From an uncultured Kangiella sp. (GTDB lineage: Bacteria; Pseudomonadota; Gammaproteobacteria; Enterobacterales; DSM-103792): a stretch of DNA of 7,291 nucleotides. Below, piece by piece: positions 1-6,809 of the stretch. A model generated the notes under the pieces. It had not been told where the DNA came from and did not search any database. It saw only the letters and a list, made by a program, of their open reading frames with translations. The stretch spans positions 1 through 7,291 of the forward strand of contig CAMLKQ010000112.1 of assembly GCA_946480585.1 (NCBI GenBank), written 5' to 3'. The first letter of the stretch is position 1. Each line of letters opens with the position of its first letter. The position numbers and the translations under genes are program-made.

Positions 1-57
1 GACAGCCAAGCGGCTGACGCCAATGCGATGGCGGCTAACAAGAAGTGTGCAGCCTGA
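1..57 (+). CDS. C-terminal end of an unidentified Ala-rich protein (5' truncated by window)
   Basis: Frame 1 is open from the first base to a TGA at 55-57 and encodes the 18-residue tail DSQAADANAMAANKKCAA. The tail is Ala-rich and polar, with a Lys-Lys-Cys near the end. A strong terminator begins 30 bp downstream, which fits a real gene ending here. Ala-rich tails of this kind occur in small Lpp/OprI-like lipoproteins and in many other proteins, so I assign no function. The fragment is too short to exclude a chance open frame. Confidence 0.45.
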   Translation, partial: DSQAADANAMAANKKCAA

Positions 58-86
58 GCCACGGCAACAAGCGCAGCAGTAACAAG

Positions 87-134
87 CAACAAAATGGGGC
101 GCCACGGCGCCCCATTTTGTTGTGCTATTTTTTT
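87..134. terminator. Bidirectional Rho-independent terminator between converging genes
   Basis: The arms 87-103 and 106-122 form a perfect 17-bp inverted repeat around the dinucleotide AC; in practice the loop is probably four bases, CACG. The stem core is GGGGCGCC with flanking A/T runs. On the plus strand it is followed by TATTTTTTT (126-134), a strong U-tract. On the minus strand the T-rich end of the stem itself (ATTTTGTTG) gives a weaker U-tract. It lies between the gene ending at 57 and the HAD gene ending at 177, so it can serve both. Confidence 0.9.
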
Positions 135-176
135 GCAAAGCGATCAATACAGCGAAAAAGCGGAACTGACCACCGC

Positions 177-839
177 TCAGCGCCGTGTTTTCAGCCATTG
201 CGGCAAGTGCTGAATATCATGCAGCTGATCCAGCGGCTCATGCGCCAACAAATCGGCAAGATCGTGAGCGCCATAGGTTGCCGCCAGCCGGTCGACATTC
301 GCCCGCTTCGCCATTTCCATATCGAAACCAGTATCGCCCACCACAATCGCGCGCTGCGCTGGCGTATCGGTTTCTTTCAGGATATCGAGCACCATCTGCG
401 GATGCGGTTTGCCTTCGGCTTCATCCGAGCAACGCGAGGTGTGGAAGAACTGCTCCAAGCCCACTTCTTTCCACGCCCGCTCCAAACCATAACGCGCCTT
501 GCCGGTGGCAACGGCCAAGACAAAACCAGAATCCTTTAACCAATCCAGTGTTTCGCGAGCGCCATCGAACAGTGGCGTCGGTGTCGGATCGGTTTCGACA
601 AAGGCGGTGCGGTATTCCTGTTTCAGGGCTTCCAATTGATCGGGATGCGCGCCCGGAAACAGAATCTCGTACACCGCCGGCAACGACAAGCCGATGATGC
701 CTTTGACGGCATCCTCCGTCGGCACCGGCAGTTCCGCACGCTCGGCCGCCGCACGCATTGACGAGACAATGCGACCGACCGAGTCGATCAGCGTGCCGTC
801 CCAGTCGAAAATGATCAGGTCGTAAGGTTTATTGGTCAT
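177..839 (-). CDS. HAD-superfamily (subfamily IA) phosphatase, phosphoglycolate-phosphatase-like
   Basis: This is a 220-residue cytoplasmic HAD hydrolase with all four motifs. Motif I is FDWDGT (nucleophile Asp12, acid/base Asp14), motif II has Thr112 in ATGK, motif III has Lys144 in GKPHP, and motif IV is VGDTGFD (Asp169 and Asp173, Mg2+ ligands). An alpha-helical cap fills roughly residues 18-85, as in the IA group that includes Gph and beta-phosphoglucomutase. It probably hydrolyses a small phosphate ester; the substrate cannot be read from sequence. The ATG at 837-839 is the earliest start, because an in-frame TGA lies just upstream. No clear Shine-Dalgarno is visible, which suggests translation linked to rluC, 54 bp upstream. 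A HAD gene directly behind rluC is a known arrangement in Pseudomonas. The gene ends at the 87-134 terminator. Confidence 0.9.
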   Translation of the reverse strand: MTNKPYDLIIFDWDGTLIDSVGRIVSSMRAAAERAELPVPTEDAVKGIIGLSLPAVYEILFPGAHPDQLEALKQEYRTAFVETDPTPTPLFDGARETLDWLKDSGFVLAVATGKARYGLERAWKEVGLEQFFHTSRCSDEAEGKPHPQMVLDILKETDTPAQRAIVVGDTGFDMEMAKRANVDRLAATYGAHDLADLLAHEPLDQLHDIQHLPQWLKTRR

Positions 840-893
840 GAATCACTACTGTGAAGGAATCTGGAGATCAAATTGAGGGCGATAACCCGCAAC

Positions 894-1907
894 TCAAGCG
901 GTTGATTGAGCCCGAGCAACCGTCAACACCGCTTCCAGCTCCTCCGGCAACGGCGCATTGACCGTCACCTCTTTACCAGATGCCGGATCAACAAAGCTCA
1001 ACGACGCTGCGTGCAGGAACAGCCGTTTCAGGCCGAGCTTGCCGGCCAGCGCGACGGTTTCGTCGGTGCCGTATTTGTCATCGCCCAATAAGGGATGACC
1101 AGCATGGGCGGCATGGACCCGGATCTGATGGGTACGGCCGGTCAGTGGGCTGGCCTCGACCAAGGTGCAGCTCGGGAAGTTTTCCAGCACGGCGAACCGG
1201 GTCTGCGATTCCTTACCTTCGGGGTGAACCCGGACCACCCGCTCGCCAGACTTCAATTCGTTACGCAGCAGTGGCGCATTGATCAGTTGCTTGCGATTTG
1301 ACCATTTGCCGATGACCAAGGCCTGATAGACCTTATCCATGTCCTTTTCGCGCAGCGCTTCATGAAAGGCGCGCAGCGCTGAACGTTTTTTCGCCACAAG
1401 TAAACAGCCGGAAGTGTCGCGGTCGAGCCGGTGCACCAGTTCCAGAAACGGCGCGTCGGGGCGCAGCGCGCGCAGCCCTTCGATGACGCCATACGAAACG
1501 CCCGAACCACCATGCACGGCCATCCCGGCCGGTTTGTTGACCACGATGTAGCCGTCGGTCTCCAACAACACGGCGTCGTCGAGTGCCTGAATTTTGCGCA
1601 AGGCCGGGTTCGGGCCCGGCTCGCTCTCGGCAACACGAACCGGCGGAATACGGACCACATCGCCGATTTCCAGCCGGGTTTCGGCTTTGACCCGACCTTT
1701 GTTGATGCGCACCTCGCCGGTACGCAACAATTTATAGATGCGACTTTTCGGTACGCCCTTCAGCAAGGTCAGCAGAAAGTTGTCGAGACGCTGGCCGGCA
1801 TGGCCCTCGTCGATGGTCACAAAACGGACAACAGGTGCGTCTGTAACGGTTCTTTCAGCGGTCGCCGGATCGGCGTTTTGGGGAATTTTGCTTTTAATTT
1901 GCTGCAC
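894..1907 (-). CDS. rluC: 23S rRNA pseudouridine synthase RluC (RluA family)
   Basis: This 337-residue enzyme isomerises uridine to pseudouridine in 23S rRNA; E. coli RluC modifies U955, U2504 and U2580. An N-terminal S4 RNA-binding domain spans about residues 37-95, including AGQRLDNFL and KGVPKSRIYKLLR. The RluA catalytic domain follows. It carries HRLDRDTSG (159-167, catalytic Asp162), the VNKPAGMAVHGG segment (123-134) and LTGRTHQIRVH (255-265). KGVPKS and IPPVRVAE are typical of RluC rather than RluD or RluA. The start is GTG (1905-1907), immediately preceded by an in-frame TAA, so nothing earlier is possible; AGGT upstream is a weak ribosome site. The protein runs about 20 residues longer than E. 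coli RluC at the N-terminus. Divergence from rne matches the usual arrangement in gammaproteobacteria and supports RluC. Confidence 0.95.
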   Translation of the reverse strand: MQQIKSKIPQNADPATAERTVTDAPVVRFVTIDEGHAGQRLDNFLLTLLKGVPKSRIYKLLRTGEVRINKGRVKAETRLEIGDVVRIPPVRVAESEPGPNPALRKIQALDDAVLLETDGYIVVNKPAGMAVHGGSGVSYGVIEGLRALRPDAPFLELVHRLDRDTSGCLLVAKKRSALRAFHEALREKDMDKVYQALVIGKWSNRKQLINAPLLRNELKSGERVVRVHPEGKESQTRFAVLENFPSCTLVEASPLTGRTHQIRVHAAHAGHPLLGDDKYGTDETVALAGKLGLKRLFLHAASLSFVDPASGKEVTVNAPLPEELEAVLTVARAQSTA

Positions 1908-1927
1908 TTACGGCGACCTGCTATAGT
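1899..1927 (+). promoter_or_regulatory. Candidate sigma-70 promoter for rne (extended -10)
   Basis: The -35-like TTGCTG (1899-1904) is separated by exactly 17 bp from TATAGT (1922-1927), a 5-of-6 match to TATAAT. TG stands one base upstream of the -10 (1919-1920), making it an extended -10 element. The predicted start is near 1934. The -35 match is weak (3 of 6), which the extended -10 could offset. The element overlaps the rluC start codon on the other strand. It is the best promoter I find in the divergent region, but it rests on inspection alone. Confidence 0.45.
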
Positions 1928-2101
1928 CCTTCGGCCAATCCGCATGGTCGCGATCCCGGCAAGCCGTTGTGCCCGTGACGAATATCTCAAGTGATATCCG
2001 TCCGGCCTCCTGAAGCCCCGCGATCCACACCACGCCGATTGAACTCTTTGTGAGTAAACCTGTGCTCAGGCCTTAGTTTGGCCAGCACGTTGACTATTGT
2101 A

Positions 2102-2130
2102 CGTCATGACGATTGCCGTCATGCCGTCAT
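2102..2130. repeat. Palindrome plus 8-bp tandem direct repeat in the rne leader
   Basis: CGTCATGACG (2102-2111) is a perfect 10-bp palindrome. CATGACG (2105-2111) also pairs with CGTCATG (2117-2123) across a 5-nt loop. GCCGTCAT is repeated head to tail at 2115-2122 and 2123-2130. The cluster could be a protein-binding site or an RNA switch between alternative pairings, or it could be chance. Confidence 0.4.
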
Positions 2131-2172
2131 TGCCAGCAAGGCAGCGAGTTTTTTACCGTCCCGCCGTGGCTC

Positions 2173-2197
2173 GATTCTGTTCGACAGCGAACGAATC
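2173..2197 (+). other. Bulged hairpin in rne leader
   Basis: GATTC (2173-2177) pairs with GAATC (2193-2197), and GTTCG (2179-2183) pairs with CGAAC (2188-2192). The stem has 10 bp, one bulged T (2178) and the loop ACAG (2184-2187). It is the clearest stem-loop of the rne leader and a candidate for the role that the leader hairpins play in E. coli rne autoregulation. That role is inferred; I cannot match it to those hairpins by sequence. Confidence 0.5.
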
Positions 2198-2474
2198 CTG
2201 CGTTGTCTCCGGCGCGACTGATGTTCCTGGTCCTGACCGGCCGGCCGCTACGATCTGGCCCGCCCGTCACCACCAAAGCATCAATGAAACTGTTTTTGGC
2301 GCGTTTCACGCGCGCGATTTGTGGCCCAATTGTCGCCGTTCCGGCGTACCCGCCCCAAATCCCGTGGAGTGCCGGCCCCGTTCCTTTCGGCGCCGATCTT
2401 GCGTGAGTGCCCTGCCCGCCTGGCGTTGATGGCGTGTTCGCAGTCTGTCGTTTGACCGACCGACGAGAACCACC

Positions 2475-5400
2475 ATGAAACGGATGCTGATTAACGCAAC
2501 CCAGCAAGAAGAGCTGCGCGTTGCTCTGGTCGATGGCCAGCGCCTGTATGACCTCGACATCGAAGTCCCCGGCAAAGAACAGAAAAAGGCCAACATCTAC
2601 AAAGGCCGTATCTCCCGCGTAGAACCCTCCCTCGAAGCTGCTTTCATCGACTACGGCGCCGAGCGCCACGGCTTCCTGCCGCTGAAAGAAATCTCCCCGG
2701 CTTATTTCACTGACCCGTCCAAGACCCGCGGCAACATCAAAGAGCTGATCAAGGAAGGCCAGGAAGTCATCGTCCAGATTGAAAAGGAAGAGCGCGGCCA
2801 GAAAGGCGCGGCGCTGACCACCTATATCAGCCTCGCCGGCTGCTACGTGGTGCTGATGCCGAACAACCCGCGCGCCGGTGGCATCTCGCGCCGCATCGAG
2901 GGCGATGACCGTTCCGAGCTGCGCGAAGCGCTGCACGCGCTGGACCTGCCGGATGGCATGGGCATCATCATCCGCACCGCCGGTGTCGGCCGCTCGGAGG
3001 AAGAACTGAAGTGGGACCTCGGCGTCCTGCTGACCCAGTGGAACGCCATCACCGAAGCTGCGGCCAAGCGCCCGGCGCCGTTCCTGATTTACGCCGAGAG
3101 CGATGTCATCATCCGCTCGATCCGCGATTACCTGAAAGCCGATATCGGCGAAATCATCGTCGACACCCAGGATGCCTACAACCGCATTCGCCAGCACATC
3201 GAGCTGGTGCGGCCGGACTTTGTCAGCAAGGTGAAGCTGTACAAGGACGACATCCCGCTGTTCAACCGCTACCAGGTTGAAAGCCAGATCGAAAGCGCCT
3301 ACCAGCGCGAAGTGCGCTTGCCGTCGGGCGGCTCGATCGTCATCGACCGTACCGAAGCCATGGTTTGCATCGACGTCAACTCGTCGAAAGCGACCAAGGG
3401 CGGCGACATCGAAGAAACCGCGCTGCAAACCAACATCGAAGCCGCGCAGGAAGTGGCGCGCCAACTGCGCCTGCGTGACCTGGGTGGCCTCGTCGTCATC
3501 GACTTCATTGATATGACCCCGGCCAAGAACCAGCGCATGCTCGAAGACGCGCTGCGTGATGCCGTCGAGATGGATCGCGCCCGCATCCAATTGGGCCGCC
3601 TGTCGAAGTTCGGCCTGATGGAAATGTCGCGTCAGCGCCTGCGTCCGGCGCTGGCCGAATCGACCACCGAGCTGTGCCCGCGCTGTAACGGCGTCGGCCA
3701 CATCCGCAACGTCGAATCGATGTCGCTGTCGGTGCTGCGCCTGATCGAAGAAGAAGCGATGAAGGATTCGACCTCGCAAGTGCAGGCCATCCTGCCGGTC
3801 GAAGCCGCCACCTACCTCTTGAACGAAAAGCGCAAAGACATTCTCGGCATCGAGAAACGTCACGAAGTGCATGTGGTCGTGGTGCCGAATCCGCACCTCG
3901 AAACCCCGAATTACGAAGTCCGCCGCCTGCGCCAGCAGGAAGTGGTCGAGACCGTTTCCTACTCGCTGGCCGAACAGCCGACCGTGGAAGCGGTGGAAAT
4001 CACCACCCAGAACAAACCGCGTAGCGAAGCGCCGGCCGTGCAGTACGCCCAGGTCGCCGCCCCGGCACCGGTTGTGCCGCCGGCACCCGCGCCGCAAGCC
4101 GCCAAGGTCACCGCTGCCGCACCGGTCGCAACCGTCGCCAAGCCGGGCATTCTGCGCCGGCTCTGGGACGCCCTGTTTGGTACCGGCGAACCGGCGAAAG
4201 AAGAAAAAGGCCGTGGCCGCAACGATCGCGATCGCAACAAGCGTGGCGAACGCCGCGATGGTCGCCCGGACAACCGTGGCGAGCGCCGTGATGGTCGCGA
4301 TGGCCGTGGTCAGCGCCGTGATGGCCGCGGCGACGGTCGTGGTGAAGGCCGCGATCAGCAACGCCAAGGTCGTGACAGCGCACGCGATCAGGCCCGTGAA
4401 CCGAATCGTGAGCCGCAGGCCGACAACCGTCGCCAGCAGCAGCCGAAAGCGGAAGGCCAACAACGTGATGGTCGCCAGCCGCGCGAAGAGCGTCAGCCGC
4501 GTGGCGAGCGCCAACCGCGTGAACAGCAAGCTCGCGAACAACAACCGCAGCAGGCACGGGAAGAACGCGCACCGCGTGAAGAGCGTCAGCCCCGGGAAGA
4601 GCGCCAGCCGCGTGAAGAACGTGGTCCGCGTCAGACCCGTGCCGAGCGCATGGCCATGCGTCAGCAGCAGCAAGGCACGGATGCGCCGGTTGCAGACGTA
4701 ACCGCTGCACCGGTTGTCGCCGCTGCGCCAGTGGCTGCCGTTGCACCGGTGATGGCAGTGGATACGCCGATCAATGACAACGCCGACGTCAATGTCATCG
4801 ATCGTGAGAACATCGAAGCGACCGAACAGCGCCGTGATCGTGGCGAGCGCGGTGATCGCCGTCGCCGGCTGCCGCGTCACCTTGGCGGTGGTCGTCGTCG
4901 CGATCGTGACGGCAATGACGCCGATACCGAATTGCCGACCGCGGCCGCGTTTACCGCACCGCAGCTCGATGACACCGCGGTGGAAGTGGCCGTGGCGGAA
5001 ACCGCTGCCGCTGAACCGGTACCGGTTGTTGTCAACGTCGCCAGCAGCGAACCGAGCAAGCCGGCAGCAGTCAGCCCGATGGCACCAGTGACCGCAGAAA
5101 TCGTTCCGGCAGTCGCCGCGCAACCGGCACCGGTCAGCGCGCCAGTAATGGCTCCAGTCGCGGCACCGGCCGCCAGCGCCAGCTCGGCGTCGGCACCGGC
5201 CGCGAAGCCGGCACCGGTTGCACCGATCGAACCGACCCCGGCCGTACCGGCCCCTGCCGCGCCGAGCAGCAGCGCTGACAGCAACGCCCCGGCTGAAGCC
5301 GTGCGCCCACGCGTGATTGCTTCGGCACCGGCAGCCAAGCCGAAGCCGGTTGAGCCAGCGCCGAAGCCGGAAGTTTCGGAAGAGGAAGCGCTGAAGAACG

Positions 5401-5597
5401 TCGCGGCCCTGCTCGCCAGCTTGATCGAACCGAGCCAGAACCAGAGTACGGTGCTGCACCGCACCTCGAGCTCCAGCAGTTCGCCGATGGCCAAGCCGCG
5501 CGCTACCGTCGAGCCGGCGCCGCAGCAATCGCAATTGCCGCTGTCGTCGATTGAACGCGCTCAAGAGCAGATCGACAATCAGGAAGACAAGGCCTGA
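2475..5597 (+). CDS. rne: Ribonuclease E, degradosome endoribonuclease
   Basis: This 1040-residue endonuclease (E. coli: 1061) cuts single-stranded AU-rich RNA in mRNA decay and in rRNA and tRNA processing. The N-terminal half is intact. It has an S1 domain (about 37-119, with Phe57 and Phe67), a 5'-sensor pocket at IRTAGVG (Arg167/Thr168) and the DNase I-like catalytic region. The Mg2+ ligands are Asp300 (CIDVNSS) and Asp343 (VVIDFIDM), equivalent to E. coli Asp303 and Asp346. The Zn-link is CPRCNGVGH (Cys401, Cys404), and the small domain runs to about 510. The C-terminal half is disordered and low-complexity. It has an amphipathic membrane helix (558-569), Arg-rich regions (579-730 and 785-811), Ala/Pro-rich linkers, and a final helix candidate at 968-986. 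I do not recognise the E. coli RhlB-, enolase- or PNPase-binding motifs. The ATG has a weak Shine-Dalgarno, but the N-terminus [17 protein letters not shown] matches the family exactly. Confidence 0.98.
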   Translation: MKRMLINATQQEELRVALVDGQRLYDLDIEVPGKEQKKANIYKGRISRVEPSLEAAFIDYGAERHGFLPLKEISPAYFTDPSKTRGNIKELIKEGQEVIVQIEKEERGQKGAALTTYISLAGCYVVLMPNNPRAGGISRRIEGDDRSELREALHALDLPDGMGIIIRTAGVGRSEEELKWDLGVLLTQWNAITEAAAKRPAPFLIYAESDVIIRSIRDYLKADIGEIIVDTQDAYNRIRQHIELVRPDFVSKVKLYKDDIPLFNRYQVESQIESAYQREVRLPSGGSIVIDRTEAMVCIDVNSSKATKGGDIEETALQTNIEAAQEVARQLRLRDLGGLVVIDFIDMTPAKNQRMLEDALRDAVEMDRARIQLGRLSKFGLMEMSRQRLRPALAESTTELCPRCNGVGHIRNVESMSLSVLRLIEEEAMKDSTSQVQAILPVEAATYLLNEKRKDILGIEKRHEVHVVVVPNPHLETPNYEVRRLRQQEVVETVSYSLAEQPTVEAVEITTQNKPRSEAPAVQYAQVAAPAPVVPPAPAPQAAKVTAAAPVATVAKPGILRRLWDALFGTGEPAKEEKGRGRNDRDRNKRGERRDGRPDNRGERRDGRDGRGQRRDGRGDGRGEGRDQQRQGRDSARDQAREPNREPQADNRRQQQPKAEGQQRDGRQPREERQPRGERQPREQQAREQQPQQAREERAPREERQPREERQPREERGPRQTRAERMAMRQQQQGTDAPVADVTAAPVVAAAPVAAVAPVMAVDTPINDNADVNVIDRENIEATEQRRDRGERGDRRRRLPRHLGGGRRRDRDGNDADTELPTAAAFTAPQLDDTAVEVAVAETAAAEPVPVVVNVASSEPSKPAAVSPMAPVTAEIVPAVAAQPAPVSAPVMAPVAAPAASASSASAPAAKPAPVAPIEPTPAVPAPAAPSSSADSNAPAEAVRPRVIASAPAAKPKPVEPAPKPEVSEEEALKNVAALLASLIEPSQNQSTVLHRTSSSSSSPMAKPRATVEPAPQQSQLPLSSIERAQEQIDNQEDKA
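4140..4184 (+). other. RNase E membrane-targeting amphipathic helix
   Basis: These codons encode residues 556-570 of RNase E. Within them [12 protein letters not shown] (558-569) puts Ile, Leu, Trp, Leu and Phe on one face and Arg/Asp on the other. It stands just after the catalytic half and an Ala/Pro linker, and just before the Arg-rich region. That is where E. coli RNase E has its membrane-binding segment (residues 565-585). It probably anchors the degradosome to the inner membrane. Confidence 0.75.
4242..4328 (+). repeat. RGERRDGR repeats in RNase E (Arg-rich RNA-binding region)
   Basis: Inside rne, RGERRDGR occurs at residues 590-597 and 601-608 and RGQRRDGR at 611-618, with periods of 11 and 10 residues. 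Further RG and DGR units follow to about 628. Such RG/RD-rich tracts in RNase E scaffolds bind RNA. The repeats are coding and in frame. Confidence 0.75.
4476..4640 (+). repeat. QPREER hexapeptide array in RNase E
   Basis: Residues 668-722 of RNase E form an imperfect hexapeptide array: [18 protein letters not shown], then an irregular Gln-rich insert (686-698), then [18 protein letters not shown] and GPRQTR. The copies use different synonymous codons (CGC, CGT and CGG for Arg; GAA and GAG for Glu), so the DNA repeat is no longer exact. This suggests the peptide pattern is older than the last slippage event, or is kept by selection. The alternating Arg and Glu give a mixed-charge segment next to the more basic tract upstream. 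Confidence 0.75.
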
Positions 5598-5603
5598 TGT
5601 GAT

Positions 5604-5618
5604 CGTCGCATCGCGACG
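5604..5618 (+). other. Small hairpin after the rne stop
   Basis: CGTCGC (5604-5609) pairs with GCGACG (5613-5618) over the 3-nt loop ATC, 7 bp after the rne stop and just before the terminator. It lacks a U-tract, so it is not a terminator by itself. It may protect the mRNA 3' end. Confidence 0.4.
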
Positions 5619-5624
5619 TTTACC

Positions 5625-5660
5625 AACAAAAAGCCCCGCACTGCGGGGCTTTTTGTTTTC
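5625..5660. terminator. Bidirectional Rho-independent terminator between rne and the AraC-family gene
   Basis: The arms 5625-5639 and 5643-5657 form a perfect 15-bp stem with a 3-nt loop (ACT). The core is GCCCCGC/GCGGGGC. TTTTTGTTTT follows on the plus strand, and the mirrored A-run gives TTTTTGTT on the minus strand. It sits 27 bp after the rne stop and about 40 bp from the stop of the converging AraC-family gene, so it probably ends both transcripts. Confidence 0.92.
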
Positions 5661-5700
5661 ATGCGGACTGACGAACCGAAGAAGCTTATCCCCGCTTTTG

Positions 5701-6705
5701 CTAACGCCGATTCGCCAAGCGCCACTGCGACGGCGTTACGCCCTCCCAATCGCGAAACGCGTGGGTGAACGAACTCTGCTCGCTGTAGCCGAGCAGAAAA
5801 GCGATATCGGTCAGCGTCAGTTTGGCGTCAAGCAAATAACGCTTGGCGAGATCGCGCCGAGTGGCATCAAGCACTTGCTGGAAGGTGTAACCAATCCGCT
5901 CCAGTTGCCGTTGCAGACTGCGCGGACTCATCGCCAGCTCGCTCGCGACATCGGCCAGCCGTGCCCGGCCCTGGCCCAGTTGCGGCAGCAAAATGGCGCG
6001 CACCCGGTTCAAGAGCTCTGGCTCCAACTGTTCGCGTCGTGCCGACAGCAATTGATCGGCATGCAATTGCAAGGCGGCCCGCAGACTGGGATCGGCTTGC
6101 GGCACCGGCCAGTCGAGCAGTGCTTTGTCAAAACGGATGCTGTGATGCTCGGCAGCAAAGCGGACCGGGCAAGCAAAAATGCGTTGATGCTCTGCCGTGT
6201 CGGCCGGAGCAGGATGCCGAAAACACACTTCATGAGCCGCCACCGGCTGCCCCACCAACCAACGCACGAATACTGCGATACCAGCAAAAACACTTTCCGA
6301 CAGATGTCGGCATTCCGTTTTCTCCAGCCACGGGCTGTGCCAGCGGTACTCGGCGTAATCGTCGAATTCGATCAATTCCGAGCGGCCCAGATCGTGTGCC
6401 AGCGATTCGTAGCGCATGACCTGCTCGACCGCTTCCCGAAAGGTCCGGCACGCCAGCAACAACAAGCCATACACCGCGTAGTGCGACATCCGAAACTGTT
6501 CGCCAACATGCAGGCCAAACGCCGGATCCGGAATCCGCTCTGCCGCGGTGTTCAGCAAGCGCAGGTAATCGGCAACGGGAATGCCCTCGCTGTTGGCCGC
6601 GACGGTAACCCCGGCGGCTTCGAGTAATGCCGTGCGCTGCCAACCGGCCGCGGCGGCCGTTTCAAACAGGGCTTCGGCATAAGCATTGACGACACGTGCC
6701 TGCAT
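5701..6705 (-). CDS. AraC-family transcriptional regulator with arabinose_bd-type sensor domain
   Basis: This is a DNA-binding regulator of 334 residues from the preferred start, typical of the AraC group with the PF12625-like N-terminal sensor domain (about 20-200; OruR and related regulators belong here). CPVRFAAEHHSIRFDKALLDWP is shared with that group. The C-terminus holds two helix-turn-helix units: LADVASELAMSPRSLQRQL (about 250-268), and the signature region beginning IAFLLGYSEQSSFTHAFR (301-318) and ending TPSQWR. I prefer the ATG at 6703-6705, because GGAG stands 8 nt upstream. An ATG at 6727-6729 would add 8 residues (MTPVGDPP) but has no ribosome site. The gene diverges from the FAD oxidoreductase across 104 bp, so it probably senses a small hydrophobic or amino-acid-derived ligand and controls that gene. 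The ligand is unknown. Confidence 0.9.
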   Translation of the reverse strand: MQARVVNAYAEALFETAAAAGWQRTALLEAAGVTVAANSEGIPVADYLRLLNTAAERIPDPAFGLHVGEQFRMSHYAVYGLLLLACRTFREAVEQVMRYESLAHDLGRSELIEFDDYAEYRWHSPWLEKTECRHLSESVFAGIAVFVRWLVGQPVAAHEVCFRHPAPADTAEHQRIFACPVRFAAEHHSIRFDKALLDWPVPQADPSLRAALQLHADQLLSARREQLEPELLNRVRAILLPQLGQGRARLADVASELAMSPRSLQRQLERIGYTFQQVLDATRRDLAKRYLLDAKLTLTDIAFLLGYSEQSSFTHAFRDWEGVTPSQWRLANRR

Positions 6706-6809
6706 CGGCGGATCTCCAACTGGCGTCATCGGACAAACAGACGGTGGCCAGCGCCAAGTCTACCGAAGCGGACGCGCAATACCATCACCGGCACTGCAGG
6801 AGATCCACT
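6706..6809. promoter_or_regulatory. Divergent control region between AraC-family and FAD oxidoreductase genes
   Basis: This 104-bp gap must hold both promoters. I see no clear -10/-35 pair on either strand. Possible operator elements are AACTGGCG (6718-6725) and, in opposite orientation, ACTTGGCG (complement of 6752-6759), plus the inverted repeat TGGCCAGCGCCA (6745-6756). Both genes have the ribosome-site context GGAGATCC (minus strand at 6710-6717, plus strand at 6799-6806) just before an ATGCA start. The regulator-binding role is inferred from the divergent layout only. Confidence 0.35.

Larger units (their letters stand above)
1908..2474 (+). promoter_or_regulatory. rluC-rne divergent region and long structured rne 5' leader
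   Basis: I see no convincing gene in these 567 bases. If transcription starts near 1934, the rne leader is about 540 nt, longer than the 361-nt E. coli leader through which RNase E cleaves and limits its own mRNA. Visible structure includes the perfect palindrome CGTCATGACG (2102-2111), a bulged 10-bp hairpin (2173-2197), and GC hairpins at 2299-2313 and 2334-2346. The rne ribosome site is weak: only GAGAA lies before the ATG, which suits a message under tight control. A second, weaker promoter-like match is TATTGT at 2095-2100. I found no convincing promoter for rluC on the minus strand. Autoregulation is inferred from the family. Confidence 0.5.

Noticed and set aside
1944..1994. Possible 16-codon leader peptide (MVAIPASRCARDEYLK) early in the rne leader
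   Set aside because: No Shine-Dalgarno precedes its ATG, there is no run of regulatory codons, and no attenuator follows. Not supportable from sequence alone.
2006..2012. Perfect AGGAGG on the minus strand upstream of rluC
   Set aside because: No ATG or GTG follows at a workable distance on that strand, and it lies about 100 bp from the rluC start. Probably chance.
2090..2118. TTGACT at 2090-2095 as a -35 element for rne
   Set aside because: The position 17 bp downstream (TTGCCG) is not a -10, and 16-18 bp spacings are no better. The 1899-1927 element is clearly stronger.
2097..2429. A 110-codon plus-strand frame in the rne leader
   Set aside because: It has a Pro/Arg/Ala/Ser-rich product, no ribosome site and no recognisable domain, and it overlaps leader hairpins. 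An overlapping 97-codon frame is equally open, which points to composition rather than coding.
4060..5230. Recurring GCACCGGT octamers in the 3' half of rne
   Set aside because: They encode Ala-Pro-Val in the Ala/Pro-rich linkers with the preferred codons, and their spacing is irregular. This is codon usage in low-complexity protein, not a separate DNA repeat family.
2127..5564. A stop-free minus-strand frame of 1145 codons opposite rne and its leader
   Set aside because: Its codons lie exactly opposite the rne codons, so a stop would need a TTA, CTA or TCA codon in rne. These are avoided in this GC-rich gene, which explains the open frame. The product is low-complexity (Arg/Leu/Thr/Phe runs) with no domain or ribosome site.
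5551..6627. A plus-strand frame of 358 codons opposite the AraC-family gene
   Set aside because: It is codon-aligned with the regulator on the other strand, so the same codon-bias effect applies. It runs through the terminator hairpin and shows no family resemblance.
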